Notes: generated by a model not told the origin, from the letters alone. Counted from the first letter of the stretch, positions 18,006 to 26,354 are shown. The stretch: DNA of 64,000 nt from Streptomyces laurentii (GCA_002355495.1 AP017424.1:4777501-4841500), one strand, 5' to 3'. Numbers and translations are program-made.

Positions 18006-19913
18006 ATGACCGCGGTACCCCCTGCCCGAAATCAGGACGAGGACGGTTCGTACGACTACGACGTCGTCGTGGTCGGCTCCGGCTTCGGCGGCTCGGTCAC
18101 GGCCCTGCGGCTGACCGAGAAGGGATACCGGGTCGGCGTCCTGGAGGCCGGCCGCCGCTTCGCGCGGTCCGAGCTGCCGAAGAACTCGTGGGACCTGAAG
18201 AACTTCCTGTGGGCCCCCGCCCTCGGTCTGTACGGCATCCAGCGCATCCACCTGCTCGGCAACGTGATGGTGCTGGCCGGCGCGGGCGTGGGCGGCGGTT
18301 CGCTCAACTACGCCAACACCCTCTACGAGCCGCTCGCCCCGTTCTTCGACGACCCGCAGTGGAAGGACATCACCGACTGGCGCGCCGAACTCGCGCCGTA
18401 CTACGACCAGGCCAAGCGGATGCTGGGTGTCCGGCTCAACCCGACGATGACCCCCTCGGACGTCCACCTCAAGGCGGCCGCCCAGGCGATGGGCATCGGC
18501 GACACCTTCCACATGGCGCCGGTCGGCGTCTTCTTCGGCGACGGCAAGGACGCGGTCGCGGACGACGCCGAGGACGGAGCCGAGGGCACGGGTACGGGTT
18601 CCGGCTCCGGTACGGGGTCCGGCTCCGGTACGGCGAAGGCGAAGCCGGGCGCCGAGGTGGCCGACCCGTTCTTCGGCGGCGCCGGCCCCTCCCGCCGGGC
18701 CTGCATCGAGTGCGGCGAGTGCATGACCGGCTGCCGCCACGGCGCCAAGAACACCCTCAACGAGAACTACCTCCACCTCGCCGAGAAGGCGGGCGCGGTG
18801 GTCCATCCGATGACCACCGTCGTCGCCGTCACCGAGGACTCGCGCGGCGGCTACGCGGTCAAGACCCTGCCCACCGACAACCGGAAGAAGGGCGCCGGCC
18901 GCACCTTCACCACCCGCCGGGTGGTGATCGCCGCCGGCACGTACGGCACCCAGACCCTGCTGCACCGGATGAAGGACACCGGCCTGCTGCCCCGGATCTC
19001 GCACCGCCTCGGCGAGCTGACCCGGACCAACTCCGAGGGCCTGGTCGGCGCCCAGACCACCGACCGGCGCTACCGCGCGCGGCACGGCGGACAGCGGGCC
19101 GACTTCACCCGCGGCGTCGCCATCACCTCGTCGGTTCACCCGAACGAGACCACCCACATCGAGCCGGTGCGGTACGGCAAGGGCTCCAACTCGATGGGCG
19201 GCCTCACCGTCCTCCAGGTGCCCTACGGCGCCCACCGGGTCCGCAACTGGCTGCTCAGCCTGGCCCGTCACCCCTCGCTCGCGATCCGCTCGCTCTCCAA
19301 CCGGAAGTGGTCGGAGCGCACCATCATCGGCCTGGTCATGCAGTCCCTGGACAACTCGCTGACCACCTACCGCAAGGCCGGCGGGCTCGGAAAGGGCCTG
19401 CTCACCGCCCGGCAGGGGCACGGCGCGCCCAACCCGACGCAGATCCGTGAGGCCACTCAGGCCGCCACCCTGATCGCCGAGGAGATCAACGGCTTCCCCG
19501 GCTCCAACATCGGCGAACTCATGGGCACCCCGCTCACCGCCCACTTCCTGGGCGGCTGCCCGATCGGCGCGGACGCGGAGTCCGGCGTCATCGACCCGTA
19601 CCACCGGCTCTACGGCCACCCGGGCATCTCCGTCGTGGACGGCGCCGCGGTCTCCGCCAACCTGGGCGTCAACCCGTCGCTGACGATCACGGCGCAGGCG
19701 GAGCGGGCGATGTCGTTCTGGCCCAACAAGGGCGAGAAGGACCCGCGCCCCCGGCAGGGCGAGGCGTACGTGCGGCTCGCCCCGGTCGAGCCGGCGTCCG
19801 CCGCGGTGCCGGCCGACGCCTTCGGCGCGCTGCGGCTGCCGTTCCTGGGCGTCCCGTCCGTACCGCCGAAGAAGCCGAAGGCCGTGAAGAAGACCCCGAA
19901 GGCCGCGGACTGA
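18006..19913 (+). CDS. GMC-family FAD oxidoreductase (cholesterol-oxidase-like)
   Basis: 635 residues. The FAD-binding fold starts at residue 18 (VVVGSGFGGSVTALRLTEKGY). The C-terminus has the GMC signature GGCPIGADAESGVIDP ... DGAAVSANLGVNPSLTITAQAERA. A Cys-rich segment (CIECGECMTGCRHGAKNTL) is typical of the actinobacterial branch. About 25 residues before it, a Gly/Ser/Thr linker is encoded by an 18-bp tandem repeat. ATG with GAGGAGAG upstream, 113 bases after the aldehyde dehydrogenase, so possibly co-transcribed. The substrate (sterol or other alcohol) is not deducible. The C-terminal 60 residues are Pro/Lys-rich. Confidence 0.88.
   Translation: MTAVPPARNQDEDGSYDYDVVVVGSGFGGSVTALRLTEKGYRVGVLEAGRRFARSELPKNSWDLKNFLWAPALGLYGIQRIHLLGNVMVLAGAGVGGGSLNYANTLYEPLAPFFDDPQWKDITDWRAELAPYYDQAKRMLGVRLNPTMTPSDVHLKAAAQAMGIGDTFHMAPVGVFFGDGKDAVADDAEDGAEGTGTGSGSGTGSGSGTAKAKPGAEVADPFFGGAGPSRRACIECGECMTGCRHGAKNTLNENYLHLAEKAGAVVHPMTTVVAVTEDSRGGYAVKTLPTDNRKKGAGRTFTTRRVVIAAGTYGTQTLLHRMKDTGLLPRISHRLGELTRTNSEGLVGAQTTDRRYRARHGGQRADFTRGVAITSSVHPNETTHIEPVRYGKGSNSMGGLTVLQVPYGAHRVRNWLLSLARHPSLAIRSLSNRKWSERTIIGLVMQSLDNSLTTYRKAGGLGKGLLTARQGHGAPNPTQIREATQAATLIAEEINGFPGSNIGELMGTPLTAHFLGGCPIGADAESGVIDPYHRLYGHPGISVVDGAAVSANLGVNPSLTITAQAERAMSFWPNKGEKDPRPRQGEAYVRLAPVEPASAAVPADAFGALRLPFLGVPSVPPKKPKAVKKTPKAAD
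18591..18633 (+). repeat. 18-bp in-frame tandem repeat in the GMC gene
   Basis: About 2.4 copies of GGTACGGG(T/G)TCCGGCTCC, encoding alternating Gly, Thr and Ser. It is probably a flexible linker that varies in copy number. Confidence 0.8.
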
Positions 19914-19955
19914 GCTCGCGGCCGACGCCGGCACCCGGCCCGACCAGGACGGATT

Positions 19956-20015
19956 CCGGAAACAGAGAAGAGGCGCTGCACCCCCCTCCGAGTGCAGCGC
20001 CTCTCCGGTTTCCGG
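19956..20015 (+). terminator. Long hairpin terminator after the GMC gene
   Basis: A 13-bp perfect stem (19969-19981 with 19992-20004), extended by an outer CCGGAAAC/GTTTCCGG pairing. It lies 42 bases after the stop codon. Confidence 0.75.
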
Positions 20016-20052
20016 GTGGTGCTGCATAGATGACCGGTGACCTGGGGATTGG

Positions 20053-20093
20053 TTGTAGCGCACTCACGGAATCCTTATGTGACGCGCGTCACG
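20053..20093 (+). promoter_or_regulatory. CRP-like palindrome with promoter-like boxes
   Basis: TGTGA-CGCGCG-TCACG (20078-20093) fits the CRP/FNR family pattern TGTGA-N6-TCACA and is perfectly symmetric over 14 bases. TTGTAG at 20053 and TTATGT at 20075, 16 bases apart, could be promoter boxes. No protein gene follows. Confidence 0.35.
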
Positions 20094-20125
20094 TAGGCGG
20101 GAGAGTGGGGCGCGCGGGTACGCGG

Positions 20126-20167
20126 AGGGGCCCCGCACCGCGATTCCGGTCGCGGTACGGGGCCCCT
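20126..20167. terminator. Strong orphan hairpin
   Basis: An 18-bp stem with one mismatch (20126-20143 with 20150-20167) and a 6-base loop. It could end an upstream small RNA on the plus strand or a transcript from the minus strand. Confidence 0.55.
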
Positions 20168-20593
20168 GTGTGGGGCACCGGCGTCAGGGCTGCGGCGGTG
20201 CCGAGGGCGGCGGCGCCGGGGGAGGCGGGGCGCCGCGCGGGAGGTACGGGGGTGCGGGGTGGGGGAGGCGGGGGACGGCGGGAGTCTCGGGTCGTTCGCC
20301 GGTTGCGACCGGCCCCGGGCGTCCCCGGGACCGACCGCCCTTTCTGGGTGACCGGGCTGCTGTCCCCTGCCGTCCGGTCACATGCGCTGGTGCGAGGTCC
20401 CACGACGTACCGAGGTACGTCACACGCCCCAGCCAAGCCACGCGTGGTCTTGTTCGGGCCCGCCCCTGGCTGGCACGGACACCACGACCAACGAACCGGC
20501 GCCGGGCCCGGTCACGCTCCGTACGGGTGAGAGGGCGCCCGAACTCGGGTGCGGGACCGCACCCCCGGACACGTCCCGCCGTACTCCGGGTCC

Positions 20594-20944
20594 TCAGATA
20601 CGGCCCCGGCACAGCTCCAGCATCGTCATCGCGAGCGCCGTGCCCGGCTTGCCGAGGGCGTCCCGGAAGCGGCCGAGGACCTCCATCTCGCGGGCCAGGT
20701 TCACCCGGCGGCCGCCGGAGGAGATCCGGGCCTCCTGGATGACGGCCGAGACGGCCATCCGTTCCTGGATCAGCCCGATGATCCGGTCGTCGAGGATGTC
20801 GATCCGCTCCCGCGCGTCACCGATGACGTGCGCGGCCTCGGCGGTGCGGGCGCCGGTCTGCTCGGTGAGGTTCTTCGCGGCGAGGTTCTTCGCGGTGGCG
20901 GCGGGGACGGTGATGGCGGTGGTGGTGGCCGTGGTGGCGGTCAT
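20594..20944 (-). CDS. Chorismate mutase (AroQ type)
   Basis: 116 residues. It rearranges chorismate to prephenate, the first step to Phe and Tyr. The all-helical AroQ pattern is visible: IGDARERIDILDDRIIGLIQERMAV with the active-site Arg, then VIQEARISSGGRRVNLAREMEVLGRF and a final LELCRGRI helix. The first 30 residues are Ala/Thr-rich and not part of the fold. The ATG at 20944 has AGGAG 6 bases upstream. It is monofunctional, with no prephenate dehydratase fused or adjacent. A leader peptide and an intrinsic terminator precede it, so it is probably controlled by attenuation. Confidence 0.9.
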   Translation of the reverse strand: MTATTATTTAITVPAATAKNLAAKNLTEQTGARTAEAAHVIGDARERIDILDDRIIGLIQERMAVSAVIQEARISSGGRRVNLAREMEVLGRFRDALGKPGTALAMTMLELCRGRI

Positions 20945-21053
20945 GAGGGGCTCCTGTGCGGTGATGGCCGAGGTGAGGCGGCCGGGATGGTCGTCGGGGA
21001 GGGGCGACGGCGGGTCCGGGAGCCCTGGGCGGCAACGCCCGGGAAAAGCAGAA

Positions 21054-21080
21054 CGCCCCGGGCCTTGTCGGCCCGGGGCG
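21054..21080 (-). terminator. Attenuator hairpin before chorismate mutase
   Basis: On the minus strand: a perfect 11-bp GC stem (CGCCCCGGGCC, loop GACAA), then TTCTGCTTTT, the most classical U-tracted terminator in the window. It lies between the leader peptide and the chorismate mutase gene. Six bases of its first arm plus loop (GGGCCG) can pair with CGGCCC inside the leader coding region (21132-21137), giving a possible antiterminator. Confidence 0.7.
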
Positions 21081-21104
21081 CCTGGGAAGTCGCTTGTCAG
21101 TTGC

Positions 21105-21176
21105 TCAAGCAGCACGACCATGGCAGCCGGTGGGCCGGTTGCCATAGGTAAAGACGAAGGTCGTGAGCTCGCGCAT
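21105..21176 (-). CDS. Aromatic leader peptide of chorismate mutase
   Basis: A 23-codon frame, MRELTTFVFTYGNRPTGCHG then RAA and stop. It contains Phe-Val-Phe-Thr-Tyr at codons 7-11, the residues whose supply depends on chorismate mutase. A CATACT -10 box lies 6 bases upstream, so the mRNA would be leaderless. A U-tracted terminator follows 24 bases after the stop. The arrangement fits ribosome-mediated attenuation: a ribosome stalled at Phe would leave CGGCCC free to break the terminator. Too short for homology evidence; inferred from layout. Confidence 0.6.
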   Translation of the reverse strand: MRELTTFVFTYGNRPTGCHGRAA

Positions 21177-21182
21177 GGCCCC

Positions 21183-21213
21183 AGTATGGACCCCTCCGCC
21201 CAGTGCGGGCCAA
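21183..21213 (-). promoter_or_regulatory. Promoter of the chorismate mutase leader
   Basis: On the minus strand, TTGGCC (21213-21208) and CATACT (21188-21183), 19 bases apart. The ATG of the leader peptide is 6 bases after the -10 box. Confidence 0.45.
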
Positions 21214-21257
21214 ACCGGGCCCGGATGGTGAGACGAGGAGTGCCGTCGCCGCGCCGG

Positions 21258-21263
21258 TAGAAT
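21258..21263 (+). promoter_or_regulatory. -10 box of guaA
   Basis: TAGAAT, a near-consensus -10 in an A/T-rich patch (TAGAATCGATAAATAG), 56 bases before the guaA start. No good -35 is seen. A small hairpin (CCCCC/GGGGG at about 21274-21290) lies in the leader. Confidence 0.5.
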
Positions 21264-21319
21264 CGATAAATAGCCCCCCTCACTCGGGGGAACCCTCCTC
21301 CCGCCGGAAGGCCGCCGTA

Positions 21320-22921
21320 GTGTCCTCAGCGCCCACCGCTGGTGCGCCCGACGTCACCAACCCGGACGTAGTCCTCGTTGTCGACTTCGGCGCCCAGTAC
21401 GCCCAGCTCATCGCCCGCCGCGTCCGTGAGGCGCGGGTCTACAGCGAGATCGTCCCGTCCACCATGCCGGTGGCCGAGATGCTGGCCAAGAACCCCAAGG
21501 CGATCATCCTCTCCGGTGGTCCGTCGTCGGTCTACGCGGAGGGCGCGCCGCGTCTCGACCGCGCGATCTTCGAGGCCGGTGTCCCCGTCTTCGGCATGTG
21601 CTACGGCTTCCAGCTGATGGCGACGACGCTCGGCGGCACGGTCGACAACACCGGCGCCCGCGAGTACGGCCGTACCCCGCTGCACGTCAGCAAGGCCGGC
21701 TCGACCCTCTTCGAGGGCACGCCCACCGAGCAGTCGGTGTGGATGTCGCACGGCGACGCCTGCTCCGCCGCCCCCGAGGGCTTCACCGTCACCGCGTCCA
21801 CGGACGTCGTGCCGGTCGCCGCCTTCGAGAACGACGAGAAGAAGCTGTACGGCGTCCAGTACCACCCCGAGGTGCTGCACTCCACGCACGGCCAGCAGAT
21901 CCTGGAGCACTTCCTCTACCGCGGCGCCGGCATCGAGCCCAGCTGGACCACCGGCAACGTGATCGAGGAGCAGGTCGCCGCGATCCGCGCCCAGGTCGGC
22001 ACCAAGCGCGCCATCTGCGGTCTGTCCGGCGGCGTCGACTCCGCCGTGGCCGCCGCGCTCGTGCAGAAGGCCATCGGCTCGCAGCTCACCTGCGTCTACG
22101 TCGACCACGGCCTGATGCGCAAGAACGAGACCGAGCAGGTCGAGAAGGACTTCGTGGCCGCCACCGGCGTCCAGCTGAAGGTCGTCGACGCCCAGGAGCG
22201 CTTCCTCACCGCCCTCGCCGGCGTCTCCGACCCGGAGACCAAGCGCAAGATCATCGGCCGTGAGTTCATCCGCGTCTTCGAGCAGGCGCAGGCCGACATC
22301 ATCGCCGAGGGCGCCGCCGACGGCGAAGAGGTCGCCTTCCTCGTCCAGGGCACCCTGTACCCGGACATCGTCGAGTCCGGCGGCGGCACCGGCACCGCCA
22401 ACATCAAGTCCCACCACAACGTGGGCGGCCTCCCCGAGGACCTGGAGTTCGAGCTCGTCGAGCCGCTGCGCCAGCTCTTCAAGGACGAGGTCCGCATGGT
22501 CGGCCAGGAGCTCGGCCTGCCCGACGAGATCGTCCAGCGCCAGCCGTTCCCCGGCCCCGGCCTCGGCATCCGCATCGTCGGCGAGGTCACCAAGGAGCGC
22601 CTGGACCTGCTGCGCGAGGCCGACGCCATCGCCCGCGAGGAGCTGACGGCCGCCGGTCTCGACCGCGAGATCTGGCAGTGCCCGGTCGTGCTGCTCGCCG
22701 ACGTCCGCTCCGTCGGCGTACAGGGCGACGGCCGCACCTACGGCCACCCGATCGTGCTGCGTCCGGTGTCCTCCGAGGACGCCATGACCGCCGACTGGTC
22801 GCGCCTGCCGTACGACGTCCTCGGCCGCATCTCGACCCGCATCACCAACGAGGTCGCCGACGTCAACCGCGTCGTCCTCGACGTGACCAGCAAGCCGCCG
22901 GGCACCATCGAGTGGGAGTGA
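21320..22921 (+). CDS. guaA: GMP synthase (glutamine-hydrolysing)
   Basis: 533 residues. It converts XMP, ATP and glutamine to GMP, following GuaB. The N-terminal class I glutamine amidotransferase has the nucleophile in GMCYGFQLM and the His-Glu pair in QYHPEV. The ATP-pyrophosphatase domain carries the P-loop LSGGVDSAV, and the C-terminal dimerisation domain ends SKPPGTIEWE. The GTG at 21320 has GGAAGG 8 bases upstream and gives the usual length. It is divergent from the chorismate mutase leader. Confidence 0.97.
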   Translation: MSSAPTAGAPDVTNPDVVLVVDFGAQYAQLIARRVREARVYSEIVPSTMPVAEMLAKNPKAIILSGGPSSVYAEGAPRLDRAIFEAGVPVFGMCYGFQLMATTLGGTVDNTGAREYGRTPLHVSKAGSTLFEGTPTEQSVWMSHGDACSAAPEGFTVTASTDVVPVAAFENDEKKLYGVQYHPEVLHSTHGQQILEHFLYRGAGIEPSWTTGNVIEEQVAAIRAQVGTKRAICGLSGGVDSAVAAALVQKAIGSQLTCVYVDHGLMRKNETEQVEKDFVAATGVQLKVVDAQERFLTALAGVSDPETKRKIIGREFIRVFEQAQADIIAEGAADGEEVAFLVQGTLYPDIVESGGGTGTANIKSHHNVGGLPEDLEFELVEPLRQLFKDEVRMVGQELGLPDEIVQRQPFPGPGLGIRIVGEVTKERLDLLREADAIAREELTAAGLDREIWQCPVVLLADVRSVGVQGDGRTYGHPIVLRPVSSEDAMTADWSRLPYDVLGRISTRITNEVADVNRVVLDVTSKPPGTIEWE

Positions 22922-22939
22922 CCTCCCCCGCACGCCGAT

Positions 22940-22975
22940 GAAGCCGCCGCTCCCGTTCCCGGGGCCGGCGGCTTC
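22940..22975 (+). terminator. Hairpin terminator after guaA
   Basis: A 10-bp stem (GAAGCCGCCG, 22940-22949 with 22966-22975) and a GC-rich loop, 18 bases after the stop. Confidence 0.6.
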
Positions 22976-23063
22976 GCCGTTTCCGGGCCCGGGCCGGTAC
23001 GGGGCGGGACCCGGTCGCGTACGGGCACTGGAGAGTTGACCGGCCGGGCACTACCTTCCGGCC

Positions 23064-23852
23064 ATGACCGAGACACCGGCGCCCGTTCCCGTCGAACGGC
23101 TCCACTTCGCCCTGCCGCCCGTCCACGCCTCGGCGGCCGAGGAACGCACCCACCGCCGACAGCGGCTCGCCGCCGCCCTCCGGGTCTTCGGCCGGTTCGG
23201 CTACGAGGAGGGGGTGTCCGGACACATCACCGCCCGCGATCCCGAACACGCCGATTGCTACTGGGTGAACCCCTTCGGCGTCCCCTTCGCCGACCTCACC
23301 GCGAGCGACCTGATCCTGGTGAACGGCGACGGCCAGGTCGTGCACGGCACCCACCACGTCAACCAGGCCGCCTTCACGCTGCACGCCGAGGTCCACCGCG
23401 CCCGGCCCGATGTCGTCGCCGTCGCGCACGCCCACTCCACGCACGGTCGGGCGCTCGCCGCCCTCGGCGAACTCCTCGACCCGCTCACCCAGGACGCCTG
23501 CGCCTTCTACCAGGACCACGCCCTGTACGACGCCTACACCGGCGTCACCGTCGACCCGGCGGAAGGCCGCCGGATAGCCGCCGCCCTCGGCACCCTGAAG
23601 GCGCTCGTCCTGCGCAACCACGGTCTGCTCACCGTCGGCTCCTCCGTCGACGCCGCGGCCTGGTGGTTCATCGCCCTCGAACGGTGCGCCGAGGTCCAGC
23701 TGGCCGCCCGTGCCGACGGCCGGCCGGTGCTCATCGACCACCGCGACGCCGTCGCCACCCGCGAACAGATCGGCAGCGACCTGGTCGCCTGGATCAACTA
23801 CCAACCGCTCTGGAGCCGGATCAGCCGCGCCGAACCCGACCTCCTCGGCTGA
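23064..23852 (+). CDS. Class II aldolase/adducin family protein
   Basis: 262 residues. The family fold is clear: GHITARDPEHADCYWVNPFGVPF, then the metal-binding HAHSTHG and the distal His in LRNHGLLTVG. Relatives are fuculose-phosphate aldolase, ribulose-5-phosphate epimerase and many of unknown substrate. The length suits the adducin-like branch rather than sugar-phosphate aldolases of about 215 residues. A TACCTT -10 box 6 bases before the ATG points to a leaderless transcript. No sugar-catabolism neighbours are present. Confidence 0.85.
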   Translation: MTETPAPVPVERLHFALPPVHASAAEERTHRRQRLAAALRVFGRFGYEEGVSGHITARDPEHADCYWVNPFGVPFADLTASDLILVNGDGQVVHGTHHVNQAAFTLHAEVHRARPDVVAVAHAHSTHGRALAALGELLDPLTQDACAFYQDHALYDAYTGVTVDPAEGRRIAAALGTLKALVLRNHGLLTVGSSVDAAAWWFIALERCAEVQLAARADGRPVLIDHRDAVATREQIGSDLVAWINYQPLWSRISRAEPDLLG

Positions 23853-24018
23853 GAGCCGGCGGCCGGCCCGGCGGACCCTCGCCGAAACCCGCCCCGCCCG
23901 AGCGTGTTTTCGACCCCCGGCCCCGGGCCGGGGACAATCGTGTCCGGACGGGACCCGAACGCTCGGGTACGGGCCCAGCGGGATGGGCAGCGGGACGGGC
24001 ACGGAGAGGCGGCCGGAC

Positions 24019-24606
24019 ATGGCAGGACCGACGGACGAAGCGGCGGGCGGAACGGCGGATCAGGGGTCCGGCGGTACGGGATCGGGGGCAGGCGCGGGTG
24101 CGGCGGCGCGGCCGGGCCCGGGCGGGGCCTCCGGCTCGGGCGACGGCCCGAAGACCCTCGCCTCCCGCTACGCCCTGGTCCCGCTGCGGATCTTCCTCGG
24201 CATCACCTTCGTCTACGCCGGTCTGGACAAGCTCACCGACTCGGCCTTCCTCTCCGCCACCGGACCCGAATCGATCGGCGAGGTCATGCGGGGCGTCCGC
24301 GACTCCTCGGCCCTGCCCGCCCTGGTCGACGTGGCCCTCCGCAGCCCCGTCGGCTTCGGCTACGCCCTCGCCCTCGGCGAACTCGCCGTCGGCCTCGGCA
24401 CCCTCTTCGGGCTGTTCACCCGGGTGGCCGCGCTCGGCGGAGCGCTGATCTCGTTCTCCCTGTGGCTGACCGTCAGCTGGCAGGTGCACCCCTACTACCT
24501 GGGCAACGACCTTGCCTATCTCATGGCCTGGCTGCCGCTGCTGCTCGCCGGCGCCCCGGTGCTGTCGCTGGACGCCCTCCTGGCCGCCCGCCGGCGTATC
24601 CGATAG
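24019..24606 (+). CDS. DoxX family membrane protein
   Basis: 195 residues. About 50 residues of Gly/Ala/Ser-rich cytoplasmic tail come first, then the DoxX fold of four helices: LRIFLGITFVYAGLDKLTD, GFGYALALGELAVGLGTLFGL, RVAALGGALISFSLWLTV and LAYLMAWLPLLLAGAPVL. DoxX proteins are linked to quinone or thiosulfate redox chemistry, but most have no known role. ATG with GGAGAGG 8 bases upstream. Its last 91 bases overlap the convergent gene 24516-24776. Confidence 0.85.
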   Translation: MAGPTDEAAGGTADQGSGGTGSGAGAGAAARPGPGGASGSGDGPKTLASRYALVPLRIFLGITFVYAGLDKLTDSAFLSATGPESIGEVMRGVRDSSALPALVDVALRSPVGFGYALALGELAVGLGTLFGLFTRVAALGGALISFSLWLTVSWQVHPYYLGNDLAYLMAWLPLLLAGAPVLSLDALLAARRRIR

Positions 24607-24776
24607 GCCGTCCAGGACGCGACCGACGCCAGAACCAAGGCCCCGCCGAGGACCGGCAGCGCCACGAACCAGGCGACCGACCAGGCACCGGCCGCGTCCC
24701 CCGCGAACAGCGCCGCGATGGCCAGGGCGGCCAGGCCCAGGATCAGCCGGCCGGGGCGGAACTCATGAAGCAGCAC
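24516..24776 (-). CDS. Small two-helix membrane protein downstream of PspC
   Basis: 86 residues: two hydrophobic helices (LILGLAALAIAALFAGD and VAWFVALPVLGGALVLASVASW), then a basic, Ser-rich cytoplasmic tail. The GTG start has GGAGG 7 bases upstream and overlaps the end of the PspC gene by 14 bases, which suggests translational coupling. Its 3' end overlaps DoxX in antisense. Family not recognised; the context suggests an accessory subunit of the PspC membrane module. Confidence 0.65.
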   Translation of the reverse strand: MLLHEFRPGRLILGLAALAIAALFAGDAAGAWSVAWFVALPVLGGALVLASVASWTAYRIRRRAARRASSDSTGAPASSSGSQAMR

Positions 24777-26232
24777 GGGTGACCTCCACCTGTCCGAGTC
24801 CGACCTCGAGGGTGAGCTCGAGGGTGCCGCCCGGGGTGACGCCCGGCGGCGGGGGGAGCGTCCGGGTCTCGTCGAGATCCGGGGCGATGTCGATGTCGTC
24901 CGCCGACGCCGCGGGCGGCGTCGGCGGTACGGGGGCCACCGGCGGCGGGATCTGCCCCGGGGACGGTGTCGCCGGTGCGGACGGCACCGCCGGCCGCACC
25001 GCGGTCGTGGTGTGCTGAGGCGGCAGCGCCAGGTCGCCGAGGCCCACCTGGGCCCGCAGCCTCACCGTCGCGTTCCGCGGCACGACCACCTCCAGCTTGC
25101 CCGCGCCGACCCGGGCCCGGGTGGTCACCGTCGTCTTCGCCGGGATGGCCAGCTGGGACAGGTCGAGCCGGCCGACTCCGGTGTCGAGCTTGTACCGCGG
25201 CTGTACCGCGGCGACCGCCGCCGGCCGCCAGGTCTCCCGCTCCCAGACCGTGGAGATCTCCTTCGGCAGCACCGAGGCCACCGTCAGCAGACCCGTCGTC
25301 AGCACCAGCAGACAGATCGTGCCGAACCCGGTCCGGCCCAGGAAGCTGCTGATCACCAGGCCCACGCCGATCACCGCGAGCGCCGCGGCCAGACCGATCT
25401 GCAGGCTCGTGCCCAGCGGATGCGTGTGCCAGGTCAGTCCCGTGCCCAGGCCGCCCGCGACCAGCGCGAGCAGGAACACCAGCCCGCCGATCGACGTCCA
25501 GCTGTCCTCCGCCGGCCGGGACGGGGCGGCGGGCCGCCCGGGCGTCGGCGGCTTCGGACCCCAGTGCCAGCCGGGCCGCGGCGTCTCGCCGGCGACCCTG
25601 CCGTCCTGGTCGACTCCCGCGTGCGGGCCCCACAGATAGCCGATGGCCACCTTGCCCGTCGAACCGTCCTTCACTATCGGGTCCCTCCACCAGGACATCG
25701 TGAAGTCGATCACCGGCGGAGCCTTGGTCTCCGGCGGTGCTTCGGCGACCGCGAGCGCCGCCGCGGGATCTATCCGGCCGCCCTCGTCGGCGACCGCGGC
25801 GACGGCCGTCCGCCGCTGGGACCACACCGCCGCGCCGCTCACCGCGAGCGAGAGGATCAGCGAGAACCCCAGCAGACCGCCGTTGTTCAGCGTCGACAGG
25901 AAGATCCCGCAGCCCACCAGCGCCATCAGCACCGCCGCCAGCGAGGAGCCCGAGACCCGGCCGGTCAGCAGCCTGCGCCCCTCGTTCTCCTCCTCGCCGT
26001 CGAGCGGTATCAGCAGCCACGCGAAGCCGTAGAAGATCAGCCCGGCGCCGCCGGTCACGGCCAGCACGCCCAGCGTGACGCGGAAGATCACCGGGTCCAG
26101 GCCGAAATGCCGGCCGAGACCGCCGCACACACCAGCCACGACTTTCTGCCCGCGCGAGCGCCGCAGCGGCGGGGCGGGCGGGGTCTCCGCCGGCGGCGGG
26201 GCCTCGTGGTGCGAAGGCATCGAACTCGTCAT
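24763..26232 (-). CDS. PspC domain membrane protein
   Basis: 489 residues. The PspC domain is at about residues 25-85 (GQKVVAGVCGGLGRHFGLDPVIFRV then LIFYGFAWLLIPLDGEE). Several membrane helices follow (about 97-135 and 260-340). A C-terminal beta-rich part from about 360 (YKLDTGVGRLDLSQL, VGAGKLEVVVPRNATV, VGLGDLAL) has the repeating GxGxL pattern of toastrack or adhesin-like domains often paired with PspC. It is divergent from a sensor kinase that also begins with PspC, so it is probably part of one envelope-stress circuit. The ATG at 26232 is chosen; an ATG at 26220 is possible. Confidence 0.85.
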   Translation of the reverse strand: MTSSMPSHHEAPPPAETPPAPPLRRSRGQKVVAGVCGGLGRHFGLDPVIFRVTLGVLAVTGGAGLIFYGFAWLLIPLDGEEENEGRRLLTGRVSGSSLAAVLMALVGCGIFLSTLNNGGLLGFSLILSLAVSGAAVWSQRRTAVAAVADEGGRIDPAAALAVAEAPPETKAPPVIDFTMSWWRDPIVKDGSTGKVAIGYLWGPHAGVDQDGRVAGETPRPGWHWGPKPPTPGRPAAPSRPAEDSWTSIGGLVFLLALVAGGLGTGLTWHTHPLGTSLQIGLAAALAVIGVGLVISSFLGRTGFGTICLLVLTTGLLTVASVLPKEISTVWERETWRPAAVAAVQPRYKLDTGVGRLDLSQLAIPAKTTVTTRARVGAGKLEVVVPRNATVRLRAQVGLGDLALPPQHTTTAVRPAVPSAPATPSPGQIPPPVAPVPPTPPAASADDIDIAPDLDETRTLPPPPGVTPGGTLELTLEVGLGQVEVTRAAS

Positions 26233-26277
26233 GCGTCCATGGTGACGGTCCGTACCCCCGAAGCGGCACCGGGACCG

Positions 26278-26354
26278 ACCCTGGCCGAACCCTGATCTTC
26301 CCGGGGGCCCGCACCCTGAGACGGTTCCAGGGTCGATATCCGGGCCGACCCTGA
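26278..26354. promoter_or_regulatory. Repeated ACCCTGA boxes in a divergent promoter
   Basis: ACCCTG(A/G) occurs at 26278, 26289, 26313 and 26348, with an inverted copy at 26327-26333, all in the 157-bp gap between pspC and the sensor kinase. They are candidate binding sites of the adjacent NarL-type regulator. Confidence 0.5.

Larger units (their letters stand above)
20016..20593. other. Long intergenic region with palindrome and hairpin
   Basis: About 580 bases with no convincing protein. It holds a CRP-like palindrome at 20078-20093 and a strong hairpin at 20126-20167. A Pro-rich minus-strand frame (20184-20612) ends just before the hairpin but shows no domain or helix and overlaps the end of chorismate mutase. 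A short untranslated transcript is possible. Confidence 0.4.

Noticed and set aside
20184..20612. Pro-rich minus-strand frame as a real gene
   Set aside because: It ends near a hairpin, but overlaps the chorismate mutase 3' end, has no domain, signal or helix and shadow-like composition. Kept only as part of the intergenic description.
21094..21103. TTGTCAGTT as a further damage-type promoter toward guaA
   Set aside because: No TAnnnT box 8 bases later, and guaA has a clear TAGAAT box elsewhere.
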